DNA of 59,753 nt from Acidimicrobiaceae bacterium (GTDB taxonomy: Bacteria; Actinomycetota; Acidimicrobiia; Acidimicrobiales; UBA8190): assembly GCA_003151955.1 (NCBI GenBank), contig PLZB01000005.1:1-59753 (forward strand), given 5' to 3'. The first letter of the stretch is position 1, and each line of letters begins with the position of its first letter. The notes under the pieces were generated by a model. That model had not been told where the DNA came from. It saw only the letters and a program-made list of their open reading frames with translations, and did not search any database. A program made the position numbers and the translations under genes. Below, piece after piece: positions 52,027-59,753 of this stretch.

Positions 52027-53084
52027 TCAGCCGGCCTTTCCGACCAGGACGTTCCCGCCGTCGTCGACGGCCAGGCAGGCGGTGGGGGAGGGGCAGGAGA
52101 TCCCTGTCAGGCCGTGCCCGGGATCGACCTCGGTCCGGGTCCAGGATCCGTTCCGCTCCAGGAGGAGCCCCCCGGCGTCGTCGACGGAGGCGCAGAAGGA
52201 GCTGGTCGGGCAGGAGACGGCCGTGACGGTCGGGTCGTTGCCCGCCCCTGGGACCGGCATGGGCTCCACGGGGACCGGAGCCGACCAGGCCGTCCCGTTC
52301 CAGGACAGGGCCTCCCCGGTCGTGTCGACGGCGGTGCAGGCCGTGGGGGCGGGACAGGAGACCCCGGTGAAGGAGGAGGCGGCCCCGAGGCTGTCCGGGG
52401 TGGTCCAGCTCGAGCCGTCCCAGCGGGAGATCCCCCCGGAGACCGAGACGCAGAAGGTGGCCGAGACGCAGCTGACGGCCGAGACCGAGCCCCAGTCCCC
52501 GCTGGTGGCGTGCCAGCTGCCGCCGGAGAGGGCGAAGGCGTTCCCCTCGGCGTCGACGGCGGCGCAGTAGCCCGAGGAGGCGCAGCCCACGGCTTCCAGG
52601 GCGCTGCCGGCGGCCACCGTCCCGGGTGGGTTCCAGGCCCGGCCGTCCCAGCTGACGGCCTGGTCGCCGCCGGTGGGAATGGCCACGCAGGAGCTCGGCC
52701 CGGCACAGGAGAGGGACACCCCACCCGAGCCCCGGGCCTGGCTGGTCAGCGTGGCCGGGCCGGTCCATCCCGACCCGGTCTGCCGGTAGGCACGGCCCGA
52801 GGTATCGAGGGCCAGGCAGACGGTCGGGCTCCCGCAGGCGACGGCGGCCAGACCGGTTCCCCGGTCAGATTCCGGGGGGCGGCGAAGGTGAACGACGTCG
52901 ACGGGGGGGTGGTGGTCGGTGTCGAGGTGTCCACGACGGCGGCCGAGGTGGAGGGGGCCGAGGATCGGCCCGAGCTCGACCCGGCCCCGCAGCCGGCCAG
53001 GGTGAGGGTCAGGAGGACCGCCGCGCCCAGGAGCGGGATCGCACCAGGAACAATCGTGGGTCTGGGTCGGGGGCTGAGGGGCAT
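52027..53084 (-). pseudogene. Lipoprotein with seven Cys-x5-Cys repeats, frameshifted at a homopolymer
   Basis: ATG 53084 begins a lipoprotein signal (LLTLTLAGC) and a Ser/Thr linker ending FTFAAP. At 52874-52879 (six G on the plus strand) the frame changes; adding one base would give FAAPPESDRGTGLAAVACGSPTVC and join the signal to the repeats. Seven repeats follow (CGSPTVC, CAGPSSC, CASSGYC, CVSATFC, CPAPTAC, CPTSSFC, CPSPTAC), each with a W about 20 residues later, suggesting a seven-bladed propeller. Related to 35080-36747. Without correction there is no full secreted product. No signal exists in the second frame. Confidence 0.75.
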
Positions 53085-53163
53085 GGTCCGCCGTGAAGCA
53101 TGACAGCCGATCCGGGGCCATCCCGTCTGGTCTCCGTCGGTGCGCCGGAGCGGTTGCGTCGAA

Positions 53164-53280
53164 TCATAGTAACCGTACGGTGACAGTGATGGAATGTCCC
53201 CGTACGGTGACAGGGAGATCGTCCATGCACGTCGGAAGTGGCTCGTCGGTCTCGTCGCCGAGCCAGAGGGCGAGCTCCAT
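53164..53280 (-). pseudogene. Truncated HipA-like partner remnant
   Basis: From ATG 53280, which shares one base with the HTH stop (TGATG), 38 residues: LALWLGDETDEPL then a tandem VTVR-rich tail. The first residues resemble the HipA N-terminus (LAVWLGDE). The rest of HipA (about 400 residues) is missing. Likely a deleted toxin; weak because the similarity is short. Confidence 0.45.
53173..53213. repeat. 14-bp direct repeat with CCGTACGG palindromes
   Basis: CCGTACGGTGACAG at 53173-53186 and 53200-53213, spacing 27. Each contains the 8-bp palindrome CCGTACGG. It lies inside the remnant frame. Confidence 0.7.
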
Positions 53281-53522
53281 CAGCGTTCCCTCGGTCGGAC
53301 AGCCAGTTCCAGATCGAGTTCGGCCAGGGCGTCGAAGAGCAGCTCGAGGGCTCGGGTCTCGTGCCCCCGCTCCAGCCCGATGATGGCCTGCCGGGTGGCC
53401 CGCACCCGCTGGGCTAGCTCAGCCTGGGTGAGGCCGACTTGCTCTCGGGCCCGCCGGACCGCTCTTCCCATCGCTTCCGTCGACCGGACGGGCGTCAGCC
53501 GCAGGGGCTCCGATGTCGCCAT
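53280..53522 (-). CDS. XRE-family HTH protein (HipB-like)
   Basis: An 80-residue HTH: RAVRRAREQVGLTQAELAQRVRATRQAIIGLERG is the XRE helix-turn-helix. ATG has TAATGT six bases upstream, leaderless. An inverted repeat TAAT-CTGAC-ATTA (53522-53534) covers the -10. The partner toxin is absent or truncated. Confidence 0.85.
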   Translation of the reverse strand: MATSEPLRLTPVRSTEAMGRAVRRAREQVGLTQAELAQRVRATRQAIIGLERGHETRALELLFDALAELDLELAVRPRER

Positions 53523-53587
53523 AATCTGACATTACTGCGCCGCCGACGTGTTGTCATGAGAACGTGACATCCGACGTTCGCCTCGTC

Positions 53588-54421
53588 TCAGCCCCGGACC
53601 GACTTCACCAGGGCCACGGCCTCGAGGAAGGTCTCGGCCGGCATGGGACCGGTGGGACCGGCCACCCGGGGCCAGAGCCGGCCGGCCAGGTCCCGGCCCA
53701 GGGCGTCGCGGGCGTGGGGGGTGTAGCCCCAGCGGTTGGTCAGGAAGGCCTGGACCAGGGCCAGCTCCCGGGGCCCGACGGAGGTGACGTCCCAGTGGGC
53801 CAGCTCAGGGGGAAGCCAGGTCGGCGGTGGCGGTGCCCACCCCCCGGGCACGACCGGGCCGGAGCCGGGTTGTCCCCACTGGGCCGGATCGGTCCAGGCC
53901 ACGTTCCCGGCCGTGGCCAGGGCCCCCACCCGGGTCCTGACCACCAGGGTCCCGGCCAGCATGTCCCCCAGGCGTTGGTTGCGTTTCGAGGCGAGGACGG
54001 CCACCATGCCCACCCCGTAGAAGGGGGGAGGGAAGCTGTCGACCAACCGGACCACGTTGCGGAGGAAGCTGGCCAGGAAACCGACCGGTCCGCCGCCGAC
54101 CCGGACGACGCGGATCCCGACCAGGCGCTTCCCGGGGCTCCGACCTCCGTCGAGGGTCTCGAAGAGGACGAAGTAGCCGAAGTTGACGAGGAACACCACC
54201 AGGGCCGTGGCCCCGGTGAACAGCAGGGTGGATGTGGTGGGGGAGGACGCGGAGAACGCGGCGGCGGTGAAGCCGAGGGCGAAGACGAAGATGAGCTCGA
54301 CGGCGCTCTGGATGAGGAAGTCGACGGCGAAGGCGGCCAGCCGGGATCCCAGGCCGGCCAGGACGAAGTCGAGGGAGATCCCCTCGGGGGTGGAGGTAAC
54401 GTGACGGTCCTCGATCTCCAC
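53588..54421 (-). CDS. RDD family membrane protein
   Basis: A 277-residue protein. RDD region: LGSRLAAFAVDFLIQS, LDGGRSPGKRLVGIRVV, DMLAGTLVVRTR, with three membrane helices; the C-terminal part is a Pro-rich linker and a helical domain. GTG start with TAGTTT seven bases upstream, leaderless. Its start is four bases from the divergent SpoIIM start. Confidence 0.88.
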   Translation of the reverse strand: MEIEDRHVTSTPEGISLDFVLAGLGSRLAAFAVDFLIQSAVELIFVFALGFTAAAFSASSPTTSTLLFTGATALVVFLVNFGYFVLFETLDGGRSPGKRLVGIRVVRVGGGPVGFLASFLRNVVRLVDSFPPPFYGVGMVAVLASKRNQRLGDMLAGTLVVRTRVGALATAGNVAWTDPAQWGQPGSGPVVPGGWAPPPPTWLPPELAHWDVTSVGPRELALVQAFLTNRWGYTPHARDALGRDLAGRLWPRVAGPTGPMPAETFLEAVALVKSVRG

Positions 54422-54425
54422 GACT

Positions 54426-55445
54426 ATGAAACTAGACAGATTTCTCGCCCAGCGAGCGCAGGACTGGTCCGAACTCGACGCCCTCGTCCGCCGCGCCGGC
54501 GGGCGGGGTGAGCGGCTCGACCCGGCGGAGATCCGGAGACTGGGCCTCCTCTACCGTGCCGCCTCTGCCGATCTGGCCCTGGCCCGCCGGGAGTTCCCCG
54601 ACGCGGCCGGGACGTTCCGTCTCCACGGCTTGGTCGCCTCGGCCCATGCCCTCGTCTACGGGAAAGCGGGTCGGACCCGGACCGTCCGGCAGTACTTCGC
54701 CACCGACCTCTGGCGCCAGGTGCGGTCGGCGGGAGGATGTCTCTGGCTGTCGGTCGGGATCCTGGTCGGGGCCACGGGGCTGGGCGTGCTCTGGGCCCTC
54801 CTCCAACCCGCCGCCGCCGCCGGGTTCCTCCCGGCCGGCTTCCATGCCTCGGTCCACCCCGGCCAGGGGGGTGTCGTCGGCGTGTCGATCGCAGCCCGGG
54901 CCGGGCTGGCCACCCAGATCTTCACCAACAACATCACGGTGTCCTTCCAGGCTGTGGCCGGAGGGTTCACCCTCGGCCTCCTCACCGTCTACGCCCTGGC
55001 CTACAACGGGGCCATGTTGGGGATCCTGGGCGCCCTGGAGTGGAGGGTGGGGGGGTTCAGCGCCTTCATCAGGCTGATCGTGCCCCATGGGATCCTCGAG
55101 ATGTCCATGATCTCGCTGTCCGGGGCGGCCGGGCTCCTGATCGCCAGGGCCATCGTCGACCCGGGTCACGAGAGCCGGGCCGACGCCCTGGCCGGGGTGG
55201 GGGTCCGGGCCGCCGAGATCGTGCTGGCCTCGGCTTCGTTCCTCGTCCTGGCCGGGCTGACCGAGGGATTCGTGACCCCGTCGAACCAACCCCTGGGTCT
55301 GGCCCTCGGCGTGGGGCTGTTGTGGGCCGTCCCCTTCTGGGTCCTGGTCCTGGTCCGGGGCCGCCCGGCCCGGGAAGAGACCGGGGGCGGCCCGGGACCG
55401 GAACCGGCCCCGTTGGTCAGAGCCGGCCCCGGGCCTTCAACCTGA
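54426..55445 (+). CDS. SpoIIM family membrane protein
   Basis: A 339-residue protein. N-terminal helical region (MKLDRFLAQRAQDWSELDALV), then membrane helices with IFTNNITVSFQAVAGGFTLGLLT and APHGILEM-type VPHGILEMSMISLSGAAG, the SpoIIM hallmarks. In actinobacteria it accompanies RDD, DUF58 and MoxR genes. Its 3' end overlaps DUF58 by 29 bases. Confidence 0.9.
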   Translation: MKLDRFLAQRAQDWSELDALVRRAGGRGERLDPAEIRRLGLLYRAASADLALARREFPDAAGTFRLHGLVASAHALVYGKAGRTRTVRQYFATDLWRQVRSAGGCLWLSVGILVGATGLGVLWALLQPAAAAGFLPAGFHASVHPGQGGVVGVSIAARAGLATQIFTNNITVSFQAVAGGFTLGLLTVYALAYNGAMLGILGALEWRVGGFSAFIRLIVPHGILEMSMISLSGAAGLLIARAIVDPGHESRADALAGVGVRAAEIVLASASFLVLAGLTEGFVTPSNQPLGLALGVGLLWAVPFWVLVLVRGRPAREETGGGPGPEPAPLVRAGPGPST

Positions 55446-56673
55446 GATAGCCACCGACGGCGGCGGCCCCCAGCCGGTCGGGATCGGCCTCGATGACGAC
55501 GGCCCCGACCGCCCGGAGGTGGTCGACGGCCCGCTCCCGGCTGGCCAGGAACTCGAGGGCCACCGAGGTCCGGTGGACATCGAGGACCCGGTGGTGGGCT
55601 CCGGAGGCTGCTGCGCTCAGGTCGGGATCCCGGCAGCTGACCACCATGACGGCGTGGCGCCGGAGCAGGACGGGGAGGGCGTCGAGGAGGCTCCGGGCCG
55701 CCGCCTCGTCCATCAGGTCGGTGAACAGGGCCACCAGGGCCCGCTTCCGGCCGGCCACGGCCTGGAAGGCCAGGTGATATGCCGATTCGGTCTCCTCGGG
55801 CTCGAGGTCGAAGAGGGAGCGGACCACGGCTTCGGCGCCCCGGCGCCGGGGCGCCAGGACGCGGCTGACGGTGGAGGCGAATGCCACTGTCCCGACCCGG
55901 TCACCGGCCTCGTCGGCGGCCACGGCCAGGGCCGCCACCGCATCGAGGGCGACGTCGAGTCGGGTGGCCGATCCCAGGGGGCCGGCCATGAGGCGGCCAC
56001 CGTCGACCACGCAGAGGAGGTCCCGGTTCTCGTCGACCCTGTACTGGTTGCTCATGGGCCGGCCCACCCGGGCCGTGGCCACCCAGTTGATCTGGCGGAC
56101 GTCGTCGTCGGGGCTGTAGTCCCTGATGGTCTCGAACTCCGTCCCGAGCCCGAGGCGGCTCCGGATGCGGCCCTCCTCGGTGCTCCGGCCCTGCCGGCGG
56201 GCCGCCTCGAGCCGGCGGGCCCCGGGGAGGTCGGGGAAGACGGTGACCTCGAGATCGCCGTCGACGGCGCGGTCACGGCGGCCGAGACCCAGGGGCCCGG
56301 TGGCCCGCACCAGGGCGGGCCCGACGGTGTGACGGCCCCGGTGCCGCCCGACGAGGGTGCCCTCCAGGCGGGTGCCCCGGGCCCGGGAGGGGGTGAGGGC
56401 CAGCTCGGGGGGGACGGGTTGGCGGATCTCGACCGCCCCGGCTCCGGGGACCGACACCTCGATCTCGAAGGGCACGGGCCGTTCCCGGGCCAGGGTGGCC
56501 GGCCGGGTCCGGGTCCCGGTGGGCCTGCGGGCGACGGCCACGGCCGCGTCGGCCAGGATGATCCCGGCCACCCCGGCCAGGAGCAGGGCGGCGGGTCCGG
56601 CCGTGAGGGGGAGGAGGACCCCGAGGCCGGCCACGACCAGGACCAGGCCGGCGGCACGCCGGGTCGGGGTCAC
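55417..56673 (-). CDS. DUF58 domain protein
   Basis: A 418-residue protein. Two N-terminal helices, then GTEFETIRDYSPDDDVRQINWVATARVGRPMSNQY, the DUF58 signature, and a vWA-like fold with VVDGGRLM. Usually works with MoxR ATPases. Confidence 0.93.
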   Translation of the reverse strand: MTPTRRAAGLVLVVAGLGVLLPLTAGPAALLLAGVAGIILADAAVAVARRPTGTRTRPATLARERPVPFEIEVSVPGAGAVEIRQPVPPELALTPSRARGTRLEGTLVGRHRGRHTVGPALVRATGPLGLGRRDRAVDGDLEVTVFPDLPGARRLEAARRQGRSTEEGRIRSRLGLGTEFETIRDYSPDDDVRQINWVATARVGRPMSNQYRVDENRDLLCVVDGGRLMAGPLGSATRLDVALDAVAALAVAADEAGDRVGTVAFASTVSRVLAPRRRGAEAVVRSLFDLEPEETESAYHLAFQAVAGRKRALVALFTDLMDEAAARSLLDALPVLLRRHAVMVVSCRDPDLSAAASGAHHRVLDVHRTSVALEFLASRERAVDHLRAVGAVVIEADPDRLGAAAVGGYLRLKARGRL

Positions 56674-56683
56674 GGCTGGTCCC

Positions 56684-57658
56684 CTACCGGGGCACGGGGA
56701 CGCCGGCCAACGCGGTCTTCAGGGCGTCCTCGGGCCGGAAGCGGTCGAGCTCGGCCTCGGGGGTGAGGATGAGGCGGTGTCGGAGGACGGGGACGGCCAG
56801 GTTCACGATGTCGTCGGGGACGACGTAGGAGCGACCGGACAGCGAGGCCGAGGCCTTGCCGGCGGCCAGGAGATGAACGGCGGCCCTGGGGCTGGCCCCG
56901 AGCGCGACGGCTGGGAGCTCCCGGGTCTTGCGGACGAGGGCGGCGACGTAGGTGATGACGGCGTCGGAGACGGTGACGGCGTCGACCTGGTCCCGGATGG
57001 CGAGGAGGTCGGCAGCTCCCGCCACGGGTCGGACGTCGTCGAGCGTGGCCGGGGAGACCCCGCTGTGGCGGAGGCGGAGCATCCGCTCCTCGTCGGGCCC
57101 GCTCGGGTAACCCACGTCGAGCTTCATCAGGAACCGGTCGAGCTGGGCCTCGGGGAGGGGGTAGGTCCCCTCCTGCTCGATGGGGTTCTCCGTGGCGATC
57201 ACGAGGAAGGGCTGGGGGAGGGGGTGGGCCACCCCGTCCACGGTGACCTGGCCCTCCTGCATGGCCTCCAGGAGGGCGGCCTGGGTCTTGGGTGGGGTCC
57301 GGTTGATCTCGTCGGCCAGGAGGAGGTGGGTGAAGACGGGTCCGGGTCGGAAGGCCAGCTCGGCGCCCCGGAGGGTCAGGGTGCCGGTGACGTCGGAGGG
57401 GAGGAGGTCGGGGGTGAACTGGACCCGTCGGAAGTCGAGGCCGATGGCCCGGCCCATGGCCGAGGCCAGCAGGGTCTTGGCCACCCCGGGGGCTCCCTCG
57501 AGTAGGAGATGGCCCCCGACGGCCATGGCGGCCAGCATGGCGTCGATGAGGTGGGTCTGGCCCACCACGACCTTCCCGATCTCGCCGGTGAGCCGGGTCC
57601 GGAGCTCGGCCAGCGACGTGGGCCCGGTCCCGGGGGGTGTTGGTTGCGGATCGGTCAT
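56684..57658 (-). CDS. MoxR family AAA+ ATPase
   Basis: A 324-residue ATPase. Walker A GAPGVAKT, Walker B LLADEINRTPPKTQAALLEAMQEGQVTVDG, sensor ATENPIEQEGTYPLPEAQLDRF. MoxR proteins act as chaperones for metal or protein assembly with vWA partners. ATG overlaps the stop of DUF4350 (ATGA). Confidence 0.95.
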   Translation of the reverse strand: MTDPQPTPPGTGPTSLAELRTRLTGEIGKVVVGQTHLIDAMLAAMAVGGHLLLEGAPGVAKTLLASAMGRAIGLDFRRVQFTPDLLPSDVTGTLTLRGAELAFRPGPVFTHLLLADEINRTPPKTQAALLEAMQEGQVTVDGVAHPLPQPFLVIATENPIEQEGTYPLPEAQLDRFLMKLDVGYPSGPDEERMLRLRHSGVSPATLDDVRPVAGAADLLAIRDQVDAVTVSDAVITYVAALVRKTRELPAVALGASPRAAVHLLAAGKASASLSGRSYVVPDDIVNLAVPVLRHRLILTPEAELDRFRPEDALKTALAGVPVPR

Positions 57659-58866
57659 GGACGGTGCTCCAGGTTCCCGGCCAGCCAGACGTGGGCCCGT
57701 CCGAGGGCCATCACGTCGTCGCTGGACCTCGGTGGTGTTAGGACCGCCCTGACCAACCCGTCAGGGAGGGCCTGGGCGGCAGAGGCCTGCACGATAGCGG
57801 GGTCCGGGGCATCCTCGGGGAGACCGAGGCGCCGGCGGAGCCGGTCCCTCGCCGCGTCGCGGACCGGGGCCAGTGCCTCGGCGGTCCGGTGCTCCGGGGT
57901 GGCAGCCAGGACGGTGGCCAGTCCTTCGACGTACTGGACCCGGGGTGGGGTGAAGGTCCGCTCCCTGGGCTCGGGGGGGCCGAAGCGGCGGATGGAGGAC
58001 CAGAGCAGGAGGAGGAGGGCGCAGGCCAGGGGGAGCCCGACCCCCCAGCGCCAACGACCCGGAATGGCGCCGAAGCCGGTAGCCGGGACGGGGACCGACA
58101 GCGTGTACTCGTCGAAGGCGACGGGACGTCCCGCACTGCCCACCACGGCGACGGCGAAGGCGGCGTTGTCGGCGTGGTCGAGGAGCTGGTTCTGCAGCGG
58201 TGTGGCCGTGGACAGGAGGACCAGCCGTCCGGGGCCGACGTCGGCCACCGTGGCGAGGGCGGAACCGTCGGGACCCACCAGGATGGGGGTGGTGCCCCCC
58301 GGTGAGCTCCAGCTGCCGGACTGGTCGACGGCGGTGGTCACCGTGCCCACCCCGGCCAGCTCGGGCGCGCTGCCCTCGGCCGTGGCCGTGGCGATCCCGA
58401 CGCCGGCGAAGACGGGGGCGGCTCCTGGGCCCAGGAGGGCGCCCAGGACGGAGCTGTCGGCCGGGGGCCCGGCCAGGACGACCCGACCGCCGGACCGGAG
58501 ATAGGCGGCCAGGGCATCGGTGTCCGATGCCTTCCATCCGGTGGCGTCGGCGATCACCACCGTTCCCCGGACCGGGAGCTCGACCTGGTTCAGGGGGGCG
58601 GTGATCCGGCTGACGGGGTGCCGGTAGGGGGGGAGGGCGACGAGGTCGGCCATGGCCTCGAGGCCCTGGGCGGTGGCGTCGAAGGAGGAGGACGGCGCCG
58701 GGCCCCCTGGCCCCGAGCCCGAGCTCCCACCCAGGTTGCCGAGCAGCACCAGCAACGCCACGAGGAACGTTGCCAGGCTGAAGGCGACCCGGGCGCCCGG
58801 GGCCAGGCCCTGCCACCATTCGCCCGGGGTCCGGTTCCCGGGCGACCCGGACGGGGCGGCCGTCAC
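57655..58866 (-). CDS. DUF4350 domain protein
   Basis: A 403-residue membrane-anchored protein. N-terminal helix (VAFSLATFLVALLVLLG), the DUF4350 core with VVIADATGWKASDTDALAAYLRSGGRVVLAG, and a second helix near residue 290 (LPLACALLLLLWS). GTG overlaps the stop of the upstream gene (GTGA). Confidence 0.88.
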   Translation of the reverse strand: MTAAPSGSPGNRTPGEWWQGLAPGARVAFSLATFLVALLVLLGNLGGSSGSGPGGPAPSSSFDATAQGLEAMADLVALPPYRHPVSRITAPLNQVELPVRGTVVIADATGWKASDTDALAAYLRSGGRVVLAGPPADSSVLGALLGPGAAPVFAGVGIATATAEGSAPELAGVGTVTTAVDQSGSWSSPGGTTPILVGPDGSALATVADVGPGRLVLLSTATPLQNQLLDHADNAAFAVAVVGSAGRPVAFDEYTLSVPVPATGFGAIPGRWRWGVGLPLACALLLLLWSSIRRFGPPEPRERTFTPPRVQYVEGLATVLAATPEHRTAEALAPVRDAARDRLRRRLGLPEDAPDPAIVQASAAQALPDGLVRAVLTPPRSSDDVMALGRAHVWLAGNLEHRP

Positions 58867-59507
58867 GATCGCCCCGCGGGTGTGGACCGGGCTTCGCCCG
58901 GGACGAGGGGCCAGCCGGCCCGGGCCTCGGCCGAGTCGTCGTGGGTGGCGGCCCGACCGGCGTAGACGATCTCCTCGAGGTGACCGGCCAGAGCGTCGAA
59001 GGTTGGCGAACGGAGTTGGGCCGACAGCTGTCCTCGGGTTCGTGCCGCCCTCCCGGTGACGAGCCCCCCGTGTTCCAGTCGGGCCAGCCCGGCCCGGAAG
59101 CGAAGGCGGACGCCGAGCTCGTGGTCGCCCAGCTCCTCGGCCGCCGCCGCCGCCCGGTCGAGCTCGTCGGGATCCTCGTCGCCCGCCAGTTGGAGATGCT
59201 GGGCCCGGGCGATCCCCACCCGGGCTCTGCGCCTGGCCAGGAGGAGGCCGACGACCGAGAAGACCACGACCACCACGACAGCCAGGATGACGGTCGACAG
59301 GTGCAGCAGGCCGCTGCCTCCGAGGCTCTCGAGGAGGTGGTGGTACCGGTCGTCGAGCCAATGGTAGGGACCGTAGAGCCAGTTCCCGATGTGGTGGAAC
59401 AACCCGACCAACCAGTTGTCCCGGGACGGGACGAACGGTGGGTGCGACAGGATGTTCCGAGCCTGTTGGCGGGCCGAGACATCGAGGATGGCAGGACTGG
59501 TCGGCAC
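58863..59507 (-). CDS. DUF4129 domain protein
   Basis: A 214-residue protein. One helix (TVILAVVVVVVFSVVGLLLA) and the DUF4129-type tail with ELGVRLRFRAGLARLEHGGLV, TFDALAGHLEEIVYAGR. GTG start. It is followed at GTGA overlap by DUF4350. Part of the MoxR cluster. Confidence 0.85.
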   Translation of the reverse strand: MPTSPAILDVSARQQARNILSHPPFVPSRDNWLVGLFHHIGNWLYGPYHWLDDRYHHLLESLGGSGLLHLSTVILAVVVVVVFSVVGLLLARRRARVGIARAQHLQLAGDEDPDELDRAAAAAEELGDHELGVRLRFRAGLARLEHGGLVTGRAARTRGQLSAQLRSPTFDALAGHLEEIVYAGRAATHDDSAEARAGWPLVPGEARSTPAGRS

Positions 59508-59510
59508 CGC

Positions 59511-59753
59511 TCAGCTCCCCGGCGGCGGTCCAGGATCGGCGGGCGGCTCGGTCGGCCCCCCCGGGTATGGCGCCCGGACATCCGGGGTGGAGGGCAGCTG
59601 GAAGGGCGGCGGGGCCGGCGGCGGGGCGAAGATCGGAGGCGCCAGGGCCGGGGCTGCTCCCGGTCCCGAGAACGGCGGCGGGGCCGGCGGCTCGGGGACG
59701 ACGGCCGGCAGCTGCGGCCGGGGGTAGCCCTGGGGTGGGGGGTAGCCCTGGGG
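59511..59753 (-). CDS. Pro-rich protein, C-terminal part only
   Basis: 80 residues of a Pro/Ala-rich C-terminus, starting with PQGYPPPQGYPRPQ and ending PADPGPPPGS, stop at 59511. It is three bases upstream of the DUF4129 gene, so it is probably the head of the operon, perhaps a membrane protein. The N-terminal part is outside the window. Confidence 0.65.
   Translation of the reverse strand, partial: PQGYPPPQGYPRPQLPAVVPEPPAPPPFSGPGAAPALAPPIFAPPPAPPPFQLPSTPDVRAPYPGGPTEPPADPGPPPGS

Overview
The window is 59.8 kb of very GC-rich DNA with short intergenic gaps, many GTG starts and frequent 4-bp stop/start overlaps. A deazaflavin (F420)-type nitroreductase, a full-length Lhr helicase, a YafY/WYL regulator, a TIGR03086/DinB-like protein, a DUF6629 membrane protein and a DUF4129-DUF4350-MoxR-DUF58-SpoIIM-RDD cluster all point to an actinobacterium. 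The class is not certain; an acidimicrobial or other non-model lineage is possible. At least sixteen genes have a TAnnnT -10 hexamer ending only 5-7 bases before the start codon, so leaderless transcription appears common. No rRNA, tRNA, CRISPR array or replication origin was recognised.

Layout. 0-8.2 kb: the end of a secreted four-cysteine protein, a CtaG-like membrane protein, a receiver-GGDEF-EAL protein, two tandem AIM24 proteins with zinc ribbons, a DUF1707 protein and a phosphotransferase. 8.2-18.6 kb: NUDIX hydrolase, rhodanese, secreted phosphoesterase, GNAT and nitroreductase, an HtrA-type protease, Lhr helicase and an aldo-keto reductase. 18.6-20.9 kb: a less GC-rich island with a frameshifted membrane protein, a VapBC-like pair and an HTH/nucleotidyltransferase pair, each with a palindromic operator. 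21-27.3 kb: sugar epimerase plus glycosyltransferase, peroxiredoxin, small membrane proteins, a divergent DinB-like/YafY pair and a VOC protein. 27.3-30.5 kb: an ECF sigma factor with a four-cysteine membrane partner (paralogous to the gene at the left edge), an orphan antitoxin-like gene, a histidine phosphatase and a TerB-like protein. 30.5-34.6 kb: an FtsX-type ABC exporter and an amidohydrolase-like protein. 35-42.4 kb: a propeller lipoprotein, YceI, MarR, Lon and a PAS-GAF histidine kinase; yceI, marR and lon share TTGA-N4-TCAA operators. 42.4-45 kb: a second accessory island with antitoxin-like, HTH and PIN-like genes and a DUF3800-like gene. 45-54 kb: metabolic and membrane genes interrupted by a 1.84-kb segment that carries one AlbA_2/ATPase gene between 26-bp direct repeats, a second propeller lipoprotein, and a HipB-like gene with a truncated partner. 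54-59.8 kb: the conserved MoxR cluster.

The most unusual items are the AlbA_2 gene flanked by duplicated copies of the neighbouring gene's 3' end; two lipoproteins, each with seven Cys-x5-Cys repeats and each carrying a frameshift; the MarR/YceI/Lon operator set; the four-cysteine ECF-linked sensor family; and an antitoxin tail motif shared between a complete TA pair and an orphan gene. Three separate frameshifts mean sequencing or assembly error must be excluded before they are read as biology.
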